From positions 372,001 through 436,000 of the forward strand of contig NZ_MRTH01000003.1 of NCBI RefSeq assembly GCF_001956045.1: a stretch of DNA of 64,000 nt. Reading direction: 5' to 3'. The stretch is from Paenibacillus sp. FSL H7-0331. GTDB taxonomy: Bacteria > Bacillota > Bacilli > Paenibacillales > NBRC-103111. Positions within the stretch are counted from its first letter, which is position 1. Each line of letters begins with the position of its first letter. Position numbers and translations under genes: made by a program. This document shows, one piece after another, positions 16,515-26,006 of this stretch. The notes under the pieces are model-generated. The model did not search any database and was not told the origin of the DNA. It worked only from the letters and a program-made list of their open reading frames with translations.

Positions 16515-17694
16515 TTATTCGACATCCCGGGAACGTAAATGCAGCACGAAAAAGCTGGCCATCGCTACGGCTGACAGGCAAGCGCCCACTCCATACATGA
16601 CATGAGGTCCCCAATCACGGAACAACCAACCGCCCAAGGCACCGCTGAATAAGCCGGCAAGCCCTGACCAGGTCACCGCGAACAAGGCTTGTCCGGTTGC
16701 CCGATATTCATCAGGAATCATACCCTGAATATAGCGGATAACGGTGAACAGGAAGATGCCGAAGGAAATACTGTGCATAGCTTGAATCGCGATGACCCAC
16801 AACGGATTTTCCACCTGACTCATGAATAGGAAACGAATCACATAAACAAAGGAGCTAACGACGAGCAGTGGCAGCTCCTTGTAGCGATGCCCATATTTGC
16901 TGAGCAGAAAAAATATAGGAACCTCGCTTAACGCCGATACCAACCAGGACCAGCCGATAATGGTTTGATCCGCGCCCAATTGCTGCAGAAACAAAGCCAG
17001 AAATCCATCGTTAAAGCGGTGGGCCACTGAGGCGATCAGCACAATAAACATGAACATCAGGAAACCATTGGAGCGAATGACCTTGGCCAAATCGGCAAAT
17101 ACGAGCTTTTTGTGTGATGTTCTTCGACCGTCTGTCAGACCTGTCGATATGATTAGTGACAAGCCAATGGTCCCCAAGCACAAATAAATCGTCAGATCCG
17201 CACCATACTGCTTCAACACCATACCGAATGCCAGGGAAGCTACAGCAAAACCGATAGAACCCCATACCCGAAAGGATGCGAAGCTTTTGGTAGAGCCCTG
17301 AATCGTCAATAGCGTCAAGCTGTCACACAGCGAATTGATCGGGGACTGGAAAAAGAAAAAAAACGGCCATGAGCAGCAGCAGCACGCCGAATTGAGAACT
17401 TTGAAATACACATAGCGCCATAATCCACTGCCCGATCAGAACGACGATTAATATCTTTTTAACCGTTCGGTATTTGTCACTGATCAAGCCCCAGAACAAA
17501 TTGGAAAAAATGCCGATCATCGGTCCAATTGAGTACAGCAAACCGATCTGCACTGTGGAATAGCCCATGGATTTGAAGTACAAAGGAAAGTAAGAGACGA
17601 TGACCGCCATGGTCATGTAAGAAGAAAAGCTGAAGCCACGCAGGATGGCATACCTCGGCTGCTGGTGCGGTAAAGCTTCGTTCAAACCTATCAC
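16515..17694 (-). pseudogene. MFS transporter, frameshifted (MFS_1-like)
   Basis: Two overlapping frames together make one 12-helix major facilitator. The N-terminal part starts at GTG 17694 and reads RGFSFSSYMTMAVIVSYFPL, then LLLMAVFF. The C-terminal part resumes FFFFQSPINSLCDSLTLL and continues to the stop at 16515. The change of frame falls in a run of eight A (plus strand 17356-17363). Seven would restore a single frame. The intact paralogue at 26007 supports this alignment (both have VRLWGSIGF or FRVWGSIGF). It may be a true inactivation, a slippage-rescued gene or a homopolymer sequencing error. It overlaps the upstream MATE-like gene by 4 bp, as in an operon. Confidence 0.85.
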
Positions 17695-19034
17695 TCGTTT
17701 CTCGAATTAAGTTTCATATGGAAGGGAGAGCGGTCTCCCGATTTGCGTATATTTCTCAGTACGAGCCCCACGACGACAGCCTCGGCTACCATACCGAGCG
17801 ACTGGGCAAAGGCCCCGATCATTCCGTTCATTCCTGGACTTACAGCAATGCACAAGGTCAACGTGATTAGCGTAATGAGCACATTTGCCGATTGCGACCA
17901 TACCATGACCTTCGTTTCACCACGCAGCATGATCAGTCCATTACCATAATCGAGCCAAGGAAAGACCAACACCATAATCATAAACATCTTCAATGTATTT
18001 AAGCTTGCATGCATCAATCGTTCGTTTACACCCATGACGTGCTCCATAAACCACATGCCAAGAGGGGTGTAGCACAAGATTGTCAGCAGCAGAACGGGTA
18101 TACAGGACAACACAATCGTAAATCGAAGGACAGCCTTGGCATCCTTGTTATAGAAGTTCAACACTATCTGGTGAATATACGAGAAAAAGCTTTGTACAAG
18201 CTGAGTCAAACCTGCAGCGATCGTAAACGATGCGACAGATAGCTGAAAGTCGGACGTTTTGCCCATAAAGGAATTGATCGCCGGGCCAATAATGACCGCA
18301 ATAATGGAAGAGTAGAGCAAGGGCTTGTAAAATTGAAAAATTTGACCTGGACGCTCAATCGTATGCTCAGGAGCTTTCTCGGGAATTTTTTTCAGAAGCA
18401 CGCGTCCTTCGAGGAAGCTCATCAGCGCTTCAACCATCATTCCCGATAAGAAAATAATCGCACCTACCTGCCCGCTGGTTACGCCATTGGTCTTAATGAA
18501 ATATAAAGAAACCAGATACATCACGAGCAGACGCACGATCATGCCTATGGTCAGCCATTTCGTACGCATGTTAAATATAATGACACCTTGAAATAAACAG
18601 CGCAGGCCGGAAAAAATGCTCACAAACATCAATACCCGGTACACATCAATCATCGGTCCAAGCATGTCGTCATCAACACCGAACAAATAGAAAAAAACCC
18701 ATTTGCCAATAGGCGTATAGGAGATGAGAGCGCCCATGAGCAGGATACTGGAGAAGATATATAGGCTCACGATGGATACGGCCCTGAACGAGACACGATC
18801 CCTGACGAGAGCAGAGCAGGTTTGTCTTAGCAAAATCGCAGGTCGCTCGGTAATAGCCAAAATACTGAAGGGTAGCGCATAGCTGGCAATAATAATTTCA
18901 GGATGTGCGGACCTTGCTAGCGTACTGTTAATGATCAAATGAGAGATTGTTATCAAACTTGCGGAAATACCAAGCGGGATAAAAAAAGATAATAGCTGTC
19001 GAAAGGACACTTTAGTTTCTGGATCGTTACTCAT
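17691..19034 (-). CDS. MATE-like multidrug/polysaccharide-flippase family transporter
   Basis: A 447-residue protein with about 12 hydrophobic segments, opening SFRQLLSFFIPLGISASLIT. The profile fits the MATE/ANKH-like branch of the MOP flippase superfamily. Paired halves are seen, but no sharper motif gives the substrate. ATG with TAGGAG upstream. It is followed, with a 4-bp overlap, by the frameshifted MFS gene, so both were probably co-transcribed. The promoter lies in the divergent region with the 19206 gene. Confidence 0.75.
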   Translation of the reverse strand: MSNDPETKVSFRQLLSFFIPLGISASLITISHLIINSTLARSAHPEIIIASYALPFSILAITERPAILLRQTCSALVRDRVSFRAVSIVSLYIFSSILLMGALISYTPIGKWVFFYLFGVDDDMLGPMIDVYRVLMFVSIFSGLRCLFQGVIIFNMRTKWLTIGMIVRLLVMYLVSLYFIKTNGVTSGQVGAIIFLSGMMVEALMSFLEGRVLLKKIPEKAPEHTIERPGQIFQFYKPLLYSSIIAVIIGPAINSFMGKTSDFQLSVASFTIAAGLTQLVQSFFSYIHQIVLNFYNKDAKAVLRFTIVLSCIPVLLLTILCYTPLGMWFMEHVMGVNERLMHASLNTLKMFMIMVLVFPWLDYGNGLIMLRGETKVMVWSQSANVLITLITLTLCIAVSPGMNGMIGAFAQSLGMVAEAVVVGLVLRNIRKSGDRSPFHMKLNSRNE

Positions 19035-19205
19035 ATAAGGATCTCCTACTTGAACCCATTCTCAAAATCATTCCTCCCAGTATAGCACACTTTACGATAA
19101 CTCAATGCGAAAATTTGTCTATTGCCTCTGGCAGAAGGAAAGGGGTTCATGGTACATTAGTGTACATACAAAACATCTCTATTGCATGGAAAGGTGTTGT
19201 GCCGT

Positions 19206-19523
19206 ATGGCTTGGAGCTTCGTAACCGATGAACGTCTCGGCATCCCGCTGCCACACTTTGATAACGATTGGGAAGACTATTCGGAAGAAGAACGTTCGAT
19301 TATTTTACTGCGCTGGGAAGAAATTCGCGGTACGATACCTGATCATATAAAAAAGCTGGAGCAAATCATCATTAAGAAGCAAAATCAACTGAATGTAGAG
19401 GATAACTTTAAGCTGTCATGTCAGCTAAACTCCGAAATTGCCGAGTTGGCGGGTACAATTAATGAATTGAACCTATGGTTTAGAGTCAATCAGGACGTTG
19501 CGACCTCCGCTGTGCATCATTGA
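19206..19523 (+). CDS. Hypothetical protein, 105 residues
   Basis: A soluble, acidic protein beginning MAWSFVTDERLGIPLPHFDN and containing a helical region rich in Glu, Gln and Asn (IKKLEQIIIKKQNQLN), likely a coiled-coil. ATG at 19206 has AAAGGTG 9 nt upstream. An earlier ATG at 19182 lacks a ribosome site. No family recognised. Confidence 0.7.
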   Translation: MAWSFVTDERLGIPLPHFDNDWEDYSEEERSIILLRWEEIRGTIPDHIKKLEQIIIKKQNQLNVEDNFKLSCQLNSEIAELAGTINELNLWFRVNQDVATSAVHH

Positions 19524-19646
19524 AGGCAGGTAAATAGGATTCATTTTGCCGATTCGGTTTATTTATGGTGGGCATTGCCGATTCTTTATATTATAATGTA
19601 GGGTATGGGTTTCGACTGGAATCAAGTTAAGGAAGGTGGAAATGTT

Positions 19647-20249
19647 TTGTCGTGGACAGAAGGAGTAAGTAGATTGTGGCTTGTGTTAAAAGAACATCGG
19701 CCTTCGCTCTATCCTACGGAGGAGTGGGATGATCTGCTGGATATCAAAATTGCGAAGCTGTCGAAGGAAGGCACGAACACGGATCAATTAACTTACGTAC
19801 ATGCCGTTCAGTCGGGTTTGCACTTGTTGAATGAAAGCTTGGACAAGTCACACACGCTCTCGCAGGATATTCACAATACCACAGGGAGCTATTGGCATGG
19901 GATCATGCATCGGATGGAGGGCGACTACAGCAACTCGAAATATTGGTTTCGTCAGGTAGGGGATCACCCTGTATTTACTCTATTACTTCAACAAGTGAAA
20001 GAGATTTACCGACAATCCCATGCAGAGTATGAATCCATTAGCAGCGATAACCTGAAGGGCCGACTGGACAAACTCGTTTCGAGCTCGTCATGGGACCCTT
20101 ACGGTTTCGTCGATCTGGTTCAGCAGCAGGTAACGGTTGCAAGGGATGACAATGCTGAACAGCTTTTGCAGCATATCCAATGGATTGAAATCAAGCTCCT
20201 GCTGCAATATTGCTATGATAAGAGTGGAGGAACAGCTTTTGATTTTTGA
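19647..20249 (+). CDS. Conserved hypothetical protein upstream of ytpB
   Basis: A 200-residue soluble protein of unknown function with the conspicuous motif SYWHGIMHRMEGDYSNSKYW and then FRQVGDHPVF, a pattern I have seen in conserved hypothetical proteins. No enzymatic motif can be named. A TTG at 19647 with AAGGAAGGTGG upstream is preferred over the ATG at 19605. The latter lies right after a TATAAT box and would leave almost no leader. The stop overlaps the start of ytpB by 11 bp, so the two are probably translated together. Confidence 0.65.
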   Translation: MSWTEGVSRLWLVLKEHRPSLYPTEEWDDLLDIKIAKLSKEGTNTDQLTYVHAVQSGLHLLNESLDKSHTLSQDIHNTTGSYWHGIMHRMEGDYSNSKYWFRQVGDHPVFTLLLQQVKEIYRQSHAEYESISSDNLKGRLDKLVSSSSWDPYGFVDLVQQQVTVARDDNAEQLLQHIQWIEIKLLLQYCYDKSGGTAFDF

Positions 20250-21318
20250 AGCTGGCCGCACACGGCTCGCCCCACGCCATCCCATGCAGTTGATGCTGCG
20301 TATGTATCGCTATGTGCTTCCGGAGGTTCAGGAGCAGCTTCGGTATTGGCGTAATAAGGCGGAAGCTATGCCAGACCAAGAGTTAAAGAAGCAAGCACTT
20401 GACAGCTTGACAAGTAAACAATTTCATTGTCAAGGCGGAGCGGTATATGCGACTGCTAATTTGCCTATGCGTCATGTATTAATTCCGTTGATTATTGCGT
20501 TTCAGACGATCAGTGACTATCTGGATAATTTGTGTGATCGAAGCACCTCGCTGGACCCTCAGGATTTTCGCAGGCTCCATCAATCGATGCTTGATGCTAT
20601 TAATCCGGCTCAGCCACTCCATGACTATTATGCATATCGAACGGAACAAGAAGATGGCGGTTATTTAAATGAGCTTGTCAAAACATGCCAGGCAAGTATT
20701 CGCATGCTTCCCTCCTATGCGCTGGTCACTGATTCGGTGCTGAAATGGGTTGGATTGTATTGTGATTTACAGGTGTACAAGCATATTCGGCAGGACCTCA
20801 GGGAGCAAGCGCTGGCGGAATGGTGGGAGCAGTATGAGAGCAGCCATAAGGACATTAGCTGGAATGAGTTTGCTGCGGCAACAGGTTCCACTTTAGGTGT
20901 GTTTATGATGTTTGTGGCAGCCTCAGAATCATCCTTAACGCTCCGGTTCGTTGACATTATCCAGGAAGTCTATTTTCCTTATATTTGCGGCTTACACATT
21001 TTACTTGATTATTTGATTGACCAGCAGGAGGATCAGCTTGGAGGCGATCTGAACTTTTGCAGCTATTATACGGATATGGAGCAAACCGTAGAACGTATAG
21101 CTTCGTTTGTTATTGAAGCCAGAATGAGAACTAAACGGCTGGTCAACCCGGCCTTTCATCAGATGATTATTGAGGGACTGCTCGCGCTCTATTTGTCAGA
21201 TCCGAAGGTTAGTAAACAGAGACAGGTGAAGGCAATATCGCGAAAATTAATGAAGGGAAGTCCTTGGACGAGGCTCTTCTTCTTTGCAAACAGCATACTG
21301 GTTCGTAAAAGATACTAA
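20239..21318 (+). CDS. ytpB: Tetraprenyl-beta-curcumene synthase (YtpB, DUF2600)
   Basis: A 359-residue protein. The DUF2600 hallmarks are CQGGAVYATANLP, AFQTISDYLDNLCDRS (an aspartate-rich motif) and a late LLDYLIDQQED. B. subtilis YtpB cyclises tetraprenyl diphosphate (C35) to tetraprenyl-beta-curcumene, a precursor of sesquarterpenes found in spores. The TTG start at 20239 has GGAGG 8 nt upstream, located inside the preceding gene. It is followed by pfkA after 29 bp. Confidence 0.88.
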   Translation: MIFEAGRTRLAPRHPMQLMLRMYRYVLPEVQEQLRYWRNKAEAMPDQELKKQALDSLTSKQFHCQGGAVYATANLPMRHVLIPLIIAFQTISDYLDNLCDRSTSLDPQDFRRLHQSMLDAINPAQPLHDYYAYRTEQEDGGYLNELVKTCQASIRMLPSYALVTDSVLKWVGLYCDLQVYKHIRQDLREQALAEWWEQYESSHKDISWNEFAAATGSTLGVFMMFVAASESSLTLRFVDIIQEVYFPYICGLHILLDYLIDQQEDQLGGDLNFCSYYTDMEQTVERIASFVIEARMRTKRLVNPAFHQMIIEGLLALYLSDPKVSKQRQVKAISRKLMKGSPWTRLFFFANSILVRKRY

Positions 21319-21347
21319 TTGTTCATTTCCTAGGGAGGAAACCATAC

Positions 21348-22316
21348 ATGACAGTCAAAAAAATAGCAGTGCTTACAAGCGGTGGAGATTCACAAGGTAT
21401 GAATGCAGCGGTCCGTGCGGTCGTGCGCAGCGGGCTTTATCATGGATTGGAGGTATATGCAGTCCAACGGGGTTATGCCGGCTTGATCAATGATGATATT
21501 CGTCAAATGGATCTTAGAAGCGTAGGAGATATTATTCAACGCGGCGGAACAATACTGCAAACGGCTCGATGTAAAGAGTTTATAACACCTGAAGGTCAGC
21601 AGATGGGTGCCGACAACCTAATGAAAAGAGGAATTGACGGTCTTGTCGTCATTGGCGGCGATGGCTCTTATCAAGGTGCGAATAAGCTGAGCAAGCTTGG
21701 AATTAAAACAATGGGTCTTCCAGGAACGATTGATAACGATATTCCTTTTACCGATTATACAATCGGATTCGATACAGCGGTTAGTATTGTCGTAGATGCG
21801 ATTAACAAGCTGCGTGATACGATGAGCTCTCATGAACGTTCTTCGATAGTCGAGGTTATGGGACGTTATTGTGGAGATATTGCTTTGTATGCCGGTCTGG
21901 CAAGCGGTGCAGAAACGATACTGGTGCCGGAAGTTCCATTTGATTTGGATGAAATCTCGGATCGGATGGAAACGAACTTCAAATTGGGCAAACGTCACAG
22001 TATCATTATTGTTGCCGAAGGCGTATGTAAAGGCGAAGATATTGCTAATGAGATTTCCAGGCGCAAGGATTCGATTGAACCGCGTGTAACCGTACTTGGC
22101 CATATTCAACGTGGGGGAGCGCCTACGCATAATGACCGTATCCTGGCTAGTAGCCTTGGAGATTTTGCAGTAAGAATGTTAATCGAGGGTGAGTCCGGCA
22201 AAGGCTGCGGAATTATCAAGGGTGAGCTTACGATTACTGATATCGAAAAAGTCGTTAATACCAAAAAACAGTTCAATATGGAGCTGTACGAGCTGGCTAA
22301 GCGCTTGTCCCAATAA
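21348..22316 (+). CDS. pfkA: ATP-dependent 6-phosphofructokinase
   Basis: A 322-residue bacterial PFK phosphorylating fructose 6-phosphate to fructose 1,6-bisphosphate in glycolysis. The ATP loop reads TSGGDSQGMNAA, the GGDGS stretch marks ATP rather than PPi use, and the active site is PGTIDNDI, with MGRYCGDIAL downstream. Start ATG has AGGGAGG upstream. It follows ytpB and ends at a strong terminator. In B. subtilis pfkA is followed by pyk; here pyk is not adjacent, so this could be one of two copies. Confidence 0.93.
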   Translation: MTVKKIAVLTSGGDSQGMNAAVRAVVRSGLYHGLEVYAVQRGYAGLINDDIRQMDLRSVGDIIQRGGTILQTARCKEFITPEGQQMGADNLMKRGIDGLVVIGGDGSYQGANKLSKLGIKTMGLPGTIDNDIPFTDYTIGFDTAVSIVVDAINKLRDTMSSHERSSIVEVMGRYCGDIALYAGLASGAETILVPEVPFDLDEISDRMETNFKLGKRHSIIIVAEGVCKGEDIANEISRRKDSIEPRVTVLGHIQRGGAPTHNDRILASSLGDFAVRMLIEGESGKGCGIIKGELTITDIEKVVNTKKQFNMELYELAKRLSQ

Positions 22317-22326
22317 TCTATACGTC

Positions 22327-22372
22327 AAACAAGGCAGTTCTCTTCAAAAGAAGAGGACTGCCTTGTTTGTTT
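22327..22372 (+). terminator. Terminator after pfkA
   Basis: AAACAAGGCAGTTCTCTTC pairs with GAAGAGGACTGCCTTGTTT, followed by GTTTG. Confidence 0.88.
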
Positions 22373-22399
22373 GATGAACGATATGTCAATTTGTGTTAT

Positions 22400-22843
22400 C
22401 TATTTGGTTTGCTGCAGCTTCAGCGCATTCAAAATTTCCGCTGTCGGCCGATTTCCTTTTTTGGCATACACAATGATTCCATCCTTATCGATTACAAAAA
22501 CACAGCGCTGCTGGCCAAGAAGAAACATTTTACCGACATCATACAAATGACGCACTTGGTCTCCCTGATCGCTAATTAACGGAAAATCATATCGAAACTT
22601 TTGAGAAAATTGTTTGTGCTCAGCTAGTGAACCGGGGTTTACGCCCACTACCAATGCATTGTACACGGCATACTCGGTTTTGGAATCGCGAACAGCACAC
22701 AATTGTTTGGTGCAAATCGGTGTCTCATCCTTAGGGTAAAAAATCAGCACGACAGGCTGTTTGCCAAAATAATCGCTCAGGTGCAACGGACCTTGTGTAC
22801 TCTCAGCGTTAAAAGACGGTGCTTGTTGTCCAATTGCCAGCAT
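22400..22843 (-). CDS. Peroxiredoxin of the BCP/AhpC-TSA family
   Basis: A 147-residue thiol peroxidase. The peroxidatic cysteine Cys44 lies in FYPKDETPICTKQLC and the second Cys49 is at the spacing of atypical two-cysteine (BCP-type) enzymes. The family reduces H2O2 and alkyl hydroperoxides with thioredoxin. Length is a little shorter than usual for BCP. ATG preceded by AAAGGAG. Converges on pfkA. Confidence 0.88.
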   Translation of the reverse strand: MLAIGQQAPSFNAESTQGPLHLSDYFGKQPVVLIFYPKDETPICTKQLCAVRDSKTEYAVYNALVVGVNPGSLAEHKQFSQKFRYDFPLISDQGDQVRHLYDVGKMFLLGQQRCVFVIDKDGIIVYAKKGNRPTAEILNALKLQQTK

Positions 22844-22999
22844 GGAGCTTCATCTCCTTTAAGTAGATCTTCTGCTATTGTAACGATAAACAGAAATGAC
22901 ATGCAAGTTTTGAGCCCGAATAAGCATCCAAAGATTGACCTCGTTATTTGAGTGTACTAAAATGTATGAAAACTAGATGATTAAGGGAGATATCATAAC

Positions 23000-23545
23000 A
23001 TGACAAAAATTGCTATCATTTGCGGAAGTAATCGTAAACAGGCAACAACTGCACAGCTATGCCGACATTTGGAACAAGTGTTAGTGAATAAAGGATGTCA
23101 GGTTATTTTTCTGGATTTGTACAGCTTACCGTTACCGCTCTATTCACCGGATGTCGAATGCGATGATGCGAATCTTGCCATATTCAAGAATGGTCTGAAT
23201 GAAGCGGACGGCATTATTTTGGCAACACCTGAATACCACGGTGCACCATCCGGTGTGTTAAAAAATGCGTTGGATTATACAGGGTTTGCCCAATTTGACG
23301 GGAAAGTGGTGCTATCGGCGAGCTCGACTGGTGGTCCGGTAGGAGTAAGCTCCTTGCAGCAACTGCAAACGATCGTTCGTAATGTACATGGTATCAACTG
23401 CCCGGAATGGATTTCGATTGGTGGAGAGAACCGGATCTTTACGCCTGAAGGTGAACCGGCCAATCAGAAAACGCGTGAACGTGTATTACATACGCTCCAA
23501 TATTTTGTGAAAATGGTCGAGACTTTCAGTTCGATCAAGCAATAA
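23000..23545 (+). CDS. NADPH-dependent FMN reductase
   Basis: A 181-residue flavodoxin-fold protein with the phosphate-binding start ICGSNRKQATTAQL and the substrate face ATPEYHGAPSGVLKNALDYTG. Members reduce FMN, quinones or azo dyes. The substrate is not deduced. AAGGGAG precedes the ATG. Followed 25 bp later by ung. Confidence 0.88.
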   Translation: MTKIAIICGSNRKQATTAQLCRHLEQVLVNKGCQVIFLDLYSLPLPLYSPDVECDDANLAIFKNGLNEADGIILATPEYHGAPSGVLKNALDYTGFAQFDGKVVLSASSTGGPVGVSSLQQLQTIVRNVHGINCPEWISIGGENRIFTPEGEPANQKTRERVLHTLQYFVKMVETFSSIKQ

Positions 23546-23570
23546 CTCAAGCTTGGGGTGAAATCAGCTA

Positions 23571-24245
23571 ATGACAATTTTAAACAATGACTGGGCCGAG
23601 CAGCTTGCAATTGAATTTGAACAACCGTATTACCTGGAGCTGCGCCAATTTTTGAAGCAGGAGTACAGCACACGAACGATTTATCCGAATATGCATGATA
23701 TTTTTAATGCGTTGCACTATACGCCTTATGCGAAAGCCAAGGTAGTTATTCTCGGCCAAGACCCTTACCATGGACCTGGACAGGCTCACGGGCTAAGCTT
23801 CTCAGTGAAACCGGGGGTGAGACAACCGCCATCGCTGCAAAATATGCTTAAAGAGCTGCGTGACGATATTGGCTGCACGATACCGAACAATGGATATTTA
23901 GTGCCTTGGGCCGAGCAGGGGGTATTGCTGCTTAACACGGTGTTGACTGTACGGGAGGGAGAGGCCAATTCGCATAAAGGCAAAGGCTGGGAACGCTTCA
24001 CGGATCAAATTATACGCAAGCTTAACGAGCGTGAGCAGCCGCTGGTATTTATCCTGTGGGGCAGTAATGCTCAGCAAAAGACTCAGCTCATTACCAATGA
24101 GCATCATTGCATACTGCGTTCGGTACACCCAAGTCCTTTGTCCGTACACAGAGGTTTTTATGGAAGCAAGCCCTATTCGCAAACCAATGATTTTCTGCGA
24201 AGTATAGGTCAGAGTGAAATCAATTGGCAGCTGCCGAACTTATAA
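23571..24245 (+). CDS. ung: Uracil-DNA glycosylase
   Basis: A 224-residue family-1 UDG that removes uracil from DNA in base excision repair. The catalytic water-activating motif [18 protein letters not shown] and the DNA-intercalation motif [11 protein letters not shown] are intact. ATG with GGGGTGA upstream. The terminator follows 42 bp later. Confidence 0.95.
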   Translation: MTILNNDWAEQLAIEFEQPYYLELRQFLKQEYSTRTIYPNMHDIFNALHYTPYAKAKVVILGQDPYHGPGQAHGLSFSVKPGVRQPPSLQNMLKELRDDIGCTIPNNGYLVPWAEQGVLLLNTVLTVREGEANSHKGKGWERFTDQIIRKLNEREQPLVFILWGSNAQQKTQLITNEHHCILRSVHPSPLSVHRGFYGSKPYSQTNDFLRSIGQSEINWQLPNL

Positions 24246-24286
24246 TTTTATTAAAATATAATCCACCATAACCTCATCTACAAAAG

Positions 24287-24320
24287 AAAAGAAGGCCTTG
24301 CGTCGGCAAGGCCTTCTTTT
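24287..24320 (+). terminator. Terminator of ung
   Basis: AAAAGAAGGCCTTGC, a GTCG loop, then GCAAGGCCTTCTTTT: a perfect 15-bp stem. Confidence 0.92.
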
Positions 24321-24353
24321 GCATACTTTTCAATCCGAACTAAAACCATCCCA

Positions 24354-24630
24354 CCCAAAGTCAAGCTTGTCCCGGAGGGGCCAAAGCGCCCCGAAAACAC
24401 CAAAGTCCGCGCTCCAGCCATAGCACCCAAAGTCAAGCGCGCCCCGAGAACACCAAAGTCAGCGCTCCAGCCATCGCATCCCAAAGTCAAGCTTGTCCCG
24501 GAGGGGCCAAAGCGCCCCGAGAACACCAAAGTCAGCGCCCCATCCATCGCACCCAAAGTCAAGCGTGTCCCACAGGGACGATAAGCGCCCCGAGAACACA
24601 AAACTCCGCGTCCCACCCATGGGAGTCCAG
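24354..24630. repeat. Tandem repeat, unit 72 bp (one unit 54 bp)
   Basis: Four units begin with CCCAAAGTCAAGC at 24354, 24426, 24480 and 24552. The first and third are nearly identical, 72 bp long, with GTCCCGGAGGGGCC and AAAGCGCCCCGA. The second is 54 bp, lacking 18 bp. The fourth has diverged. Because all lengths are multiples of 3, an open frame crosses the array on the minus strand, but I do not regard it as a gene. The array lies between the ung terminator and the DUF4015 gene. Confidence 0.85.
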
Positions 24631-24680
24631 AGGGCAACGCCCTTTGGGGCCCTCCCTAGCAGGGAGGGTTTGGGAGGGTT
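24605..24680. repeat. Palindromic GC-rich module next to the tandem repeat
   Basis: GGGCAACGCCC, CCCTTTGGGG and CCCTCCCTAGCAGGGAGGG follow directly on each other, then GGGAGGGTTATCCACC. The last palindrome ends at the stop codon of the DUF4015 gene. The arrangement resembles REP-like interspersed modules, but the family was not verified. Confidence 0.6.
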
Positions 24681-25875
24681 ATCCACCCAAGTAGTTGACA
24701 TCTCCCGTATACGTATTGACTGCATTCCATAATAAATATTCTTCCACGCCGTTATCCTTTAACGCTCTAATTTGATCATCCAGCTCATGCTTGCCGTATT
24801 TTACATAACCTTTTACCCAAGACGCTGTGAAGTCCTGAATCCATGGTCTGACAATAGGCTTTAAATTCAATGACTGGATCGGCTCCAATTTCTTGGTTGT
24901 ATCCTTCATGGCTCCATTAATCGTTTGGTAAGGTGCAGCATCAGGCACATTGGAGCCGTACCATCCGGTACTGTAATGACTTGGATAAATCATCGGACTT
25001 ATCACGTCTACATTTTCCGAGATTTTCTCAAAATCCTGACCGATACCTTCAGCGGCTGGAACGGCTGCCGCGTAGCCAAAAATATCAACGGATACTCTCA
25101 CGCCAAGAGGAGATAGCTGTTCTCTGGCATATTTAACGAATTCGGATACAGCATCGATTCTTGAACGCTCATCCTTATCATACTTTAAGATGTCGGCACG
25201 TTTTTCGAAGCCCTCGGGGAAACGTACGTAATCAAATTGAATTTCTTTAAAACCCGCTTTAGCCGCTTCTTTGGCAATGTTAATATTATAATCCCAGACT
25301 TCTTTGCTATACGGGTTAACAAAGCTTTCCTTACCATTACTCCATAGGGTGCCGTCAGGGTTTACAAATGAAAGCTCAGGTCGTTTTTTGGCGAGTACCG
25401 TGTCCTTGAATACTACGATTCTAGCAATTGGATAGATTTGATGCTCTTGCAGTGTGCTCATGAGCTTCGGCATATCCGCAATAATTTTTTGAGTGGATTC
25501 CAAAGCTTCAAGTTCGGGATTTCCTGTCGGATAGGTAATATATCCCCAATCGTCTTTAATATCTATGACCATCGAGTTCAGTTCAGTGTCATCCATCAGC
25601 TTCAGAAGTGTGCTCATCCGCGCACCGGCAGCACTATGAGCTGTAACATATACGCCTTTTACCTTCGGGGCTTCCTTTTGCGGGTCTATCTTGTTCACAG
25701 GGCGCAAACGGTCAGCTGTCGTGTTTGCATTTGCTGATGCCTGTGGTGAAACTTGCTGCACAACCGCATTTTTCGAGTCTAGTGATGCCTGAACGAGCTG
25801 ATCAAAGCTTACATCCGGATGATCTGCACCAGTTTGACTCATCATCATTAATAATGAAGCTAGTAATAATTCCAT
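24679..25875 (-). CDS. Putative glycoside hydrolase, DUF4015 family
   Basis: A 398-residue protein. A short N-terminal hydrophobic stretch may be a signal peptide. The domain from about residue 75 has the TIM-barrel features of DUF4015 (PF13200): VKGVYVTAHSAAG, MVIDIKDDWGYITYP, IQFDYVRFPEGF and VDVISPMIYPSHYS. These proteins are believed to act on polysaccharides but no substrate is known. AAGGAGAG precedes the ATG. A repeat array abuts its 3' end. Confidence 0.82.
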   Translation of the reverse strand: MELLLASLLMMMSQTGADHPDVSFDQLVQASLDSKNAVVQQVSPQASANANTTADRLRPVNKIDPQKEAPKVKGVYVTAHSAAGARMSTLLKLMDDTELNSMVIDIKDDWGYITYPTGNPELEALESTQKIIADMPKLMSTLQEHQIYPIARIVVFKDTVLAKKRPELSFVNPDGTLWSNGKESFVNPYSKEVWDYNINIAKEAAKAGFKEIQFDYVRFPEGFEKRADILKYDKDERSRIDAVSEFVKYAREQLSPLGVRVSVDIFGYAAAVPAAEGIGQDFEKISENVDVISPMIYPSHYSTGWYGSNVPDAAPYQTINGAMKDTTKKLEPIQSLNLKPIVRPWIQDFTASWVKGYVKYGKHELDDQIRALKDNGVEEYLLWNAVNTYTGDVNYLGG

Positions 25876-26006
25876 AGTTGCCTAATCTCTCCTTGCCAGA
25901 ATGATATTTTCTATTATAATAGAGAAGCTTGGTGCATCATAGGGAAAAATAACGGATTGTGTTGAATTTTCGGATATAGTGACATATTACCCAAAGGATA
26001 GGTGTT

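Noticed and set aside
24354..24630. CRISPR array
   Set aside because: The units adjoin directly without unique spacers, and no cas gene is present.
24278..24637. Open frame on the minus strand across the tandem repeat
   Set aside because: The frame exists because repeat units are multiples of three. It has no ribosome site, a biased Gly/Leu/Ser repeat composition, and overlaps the ung terminator.
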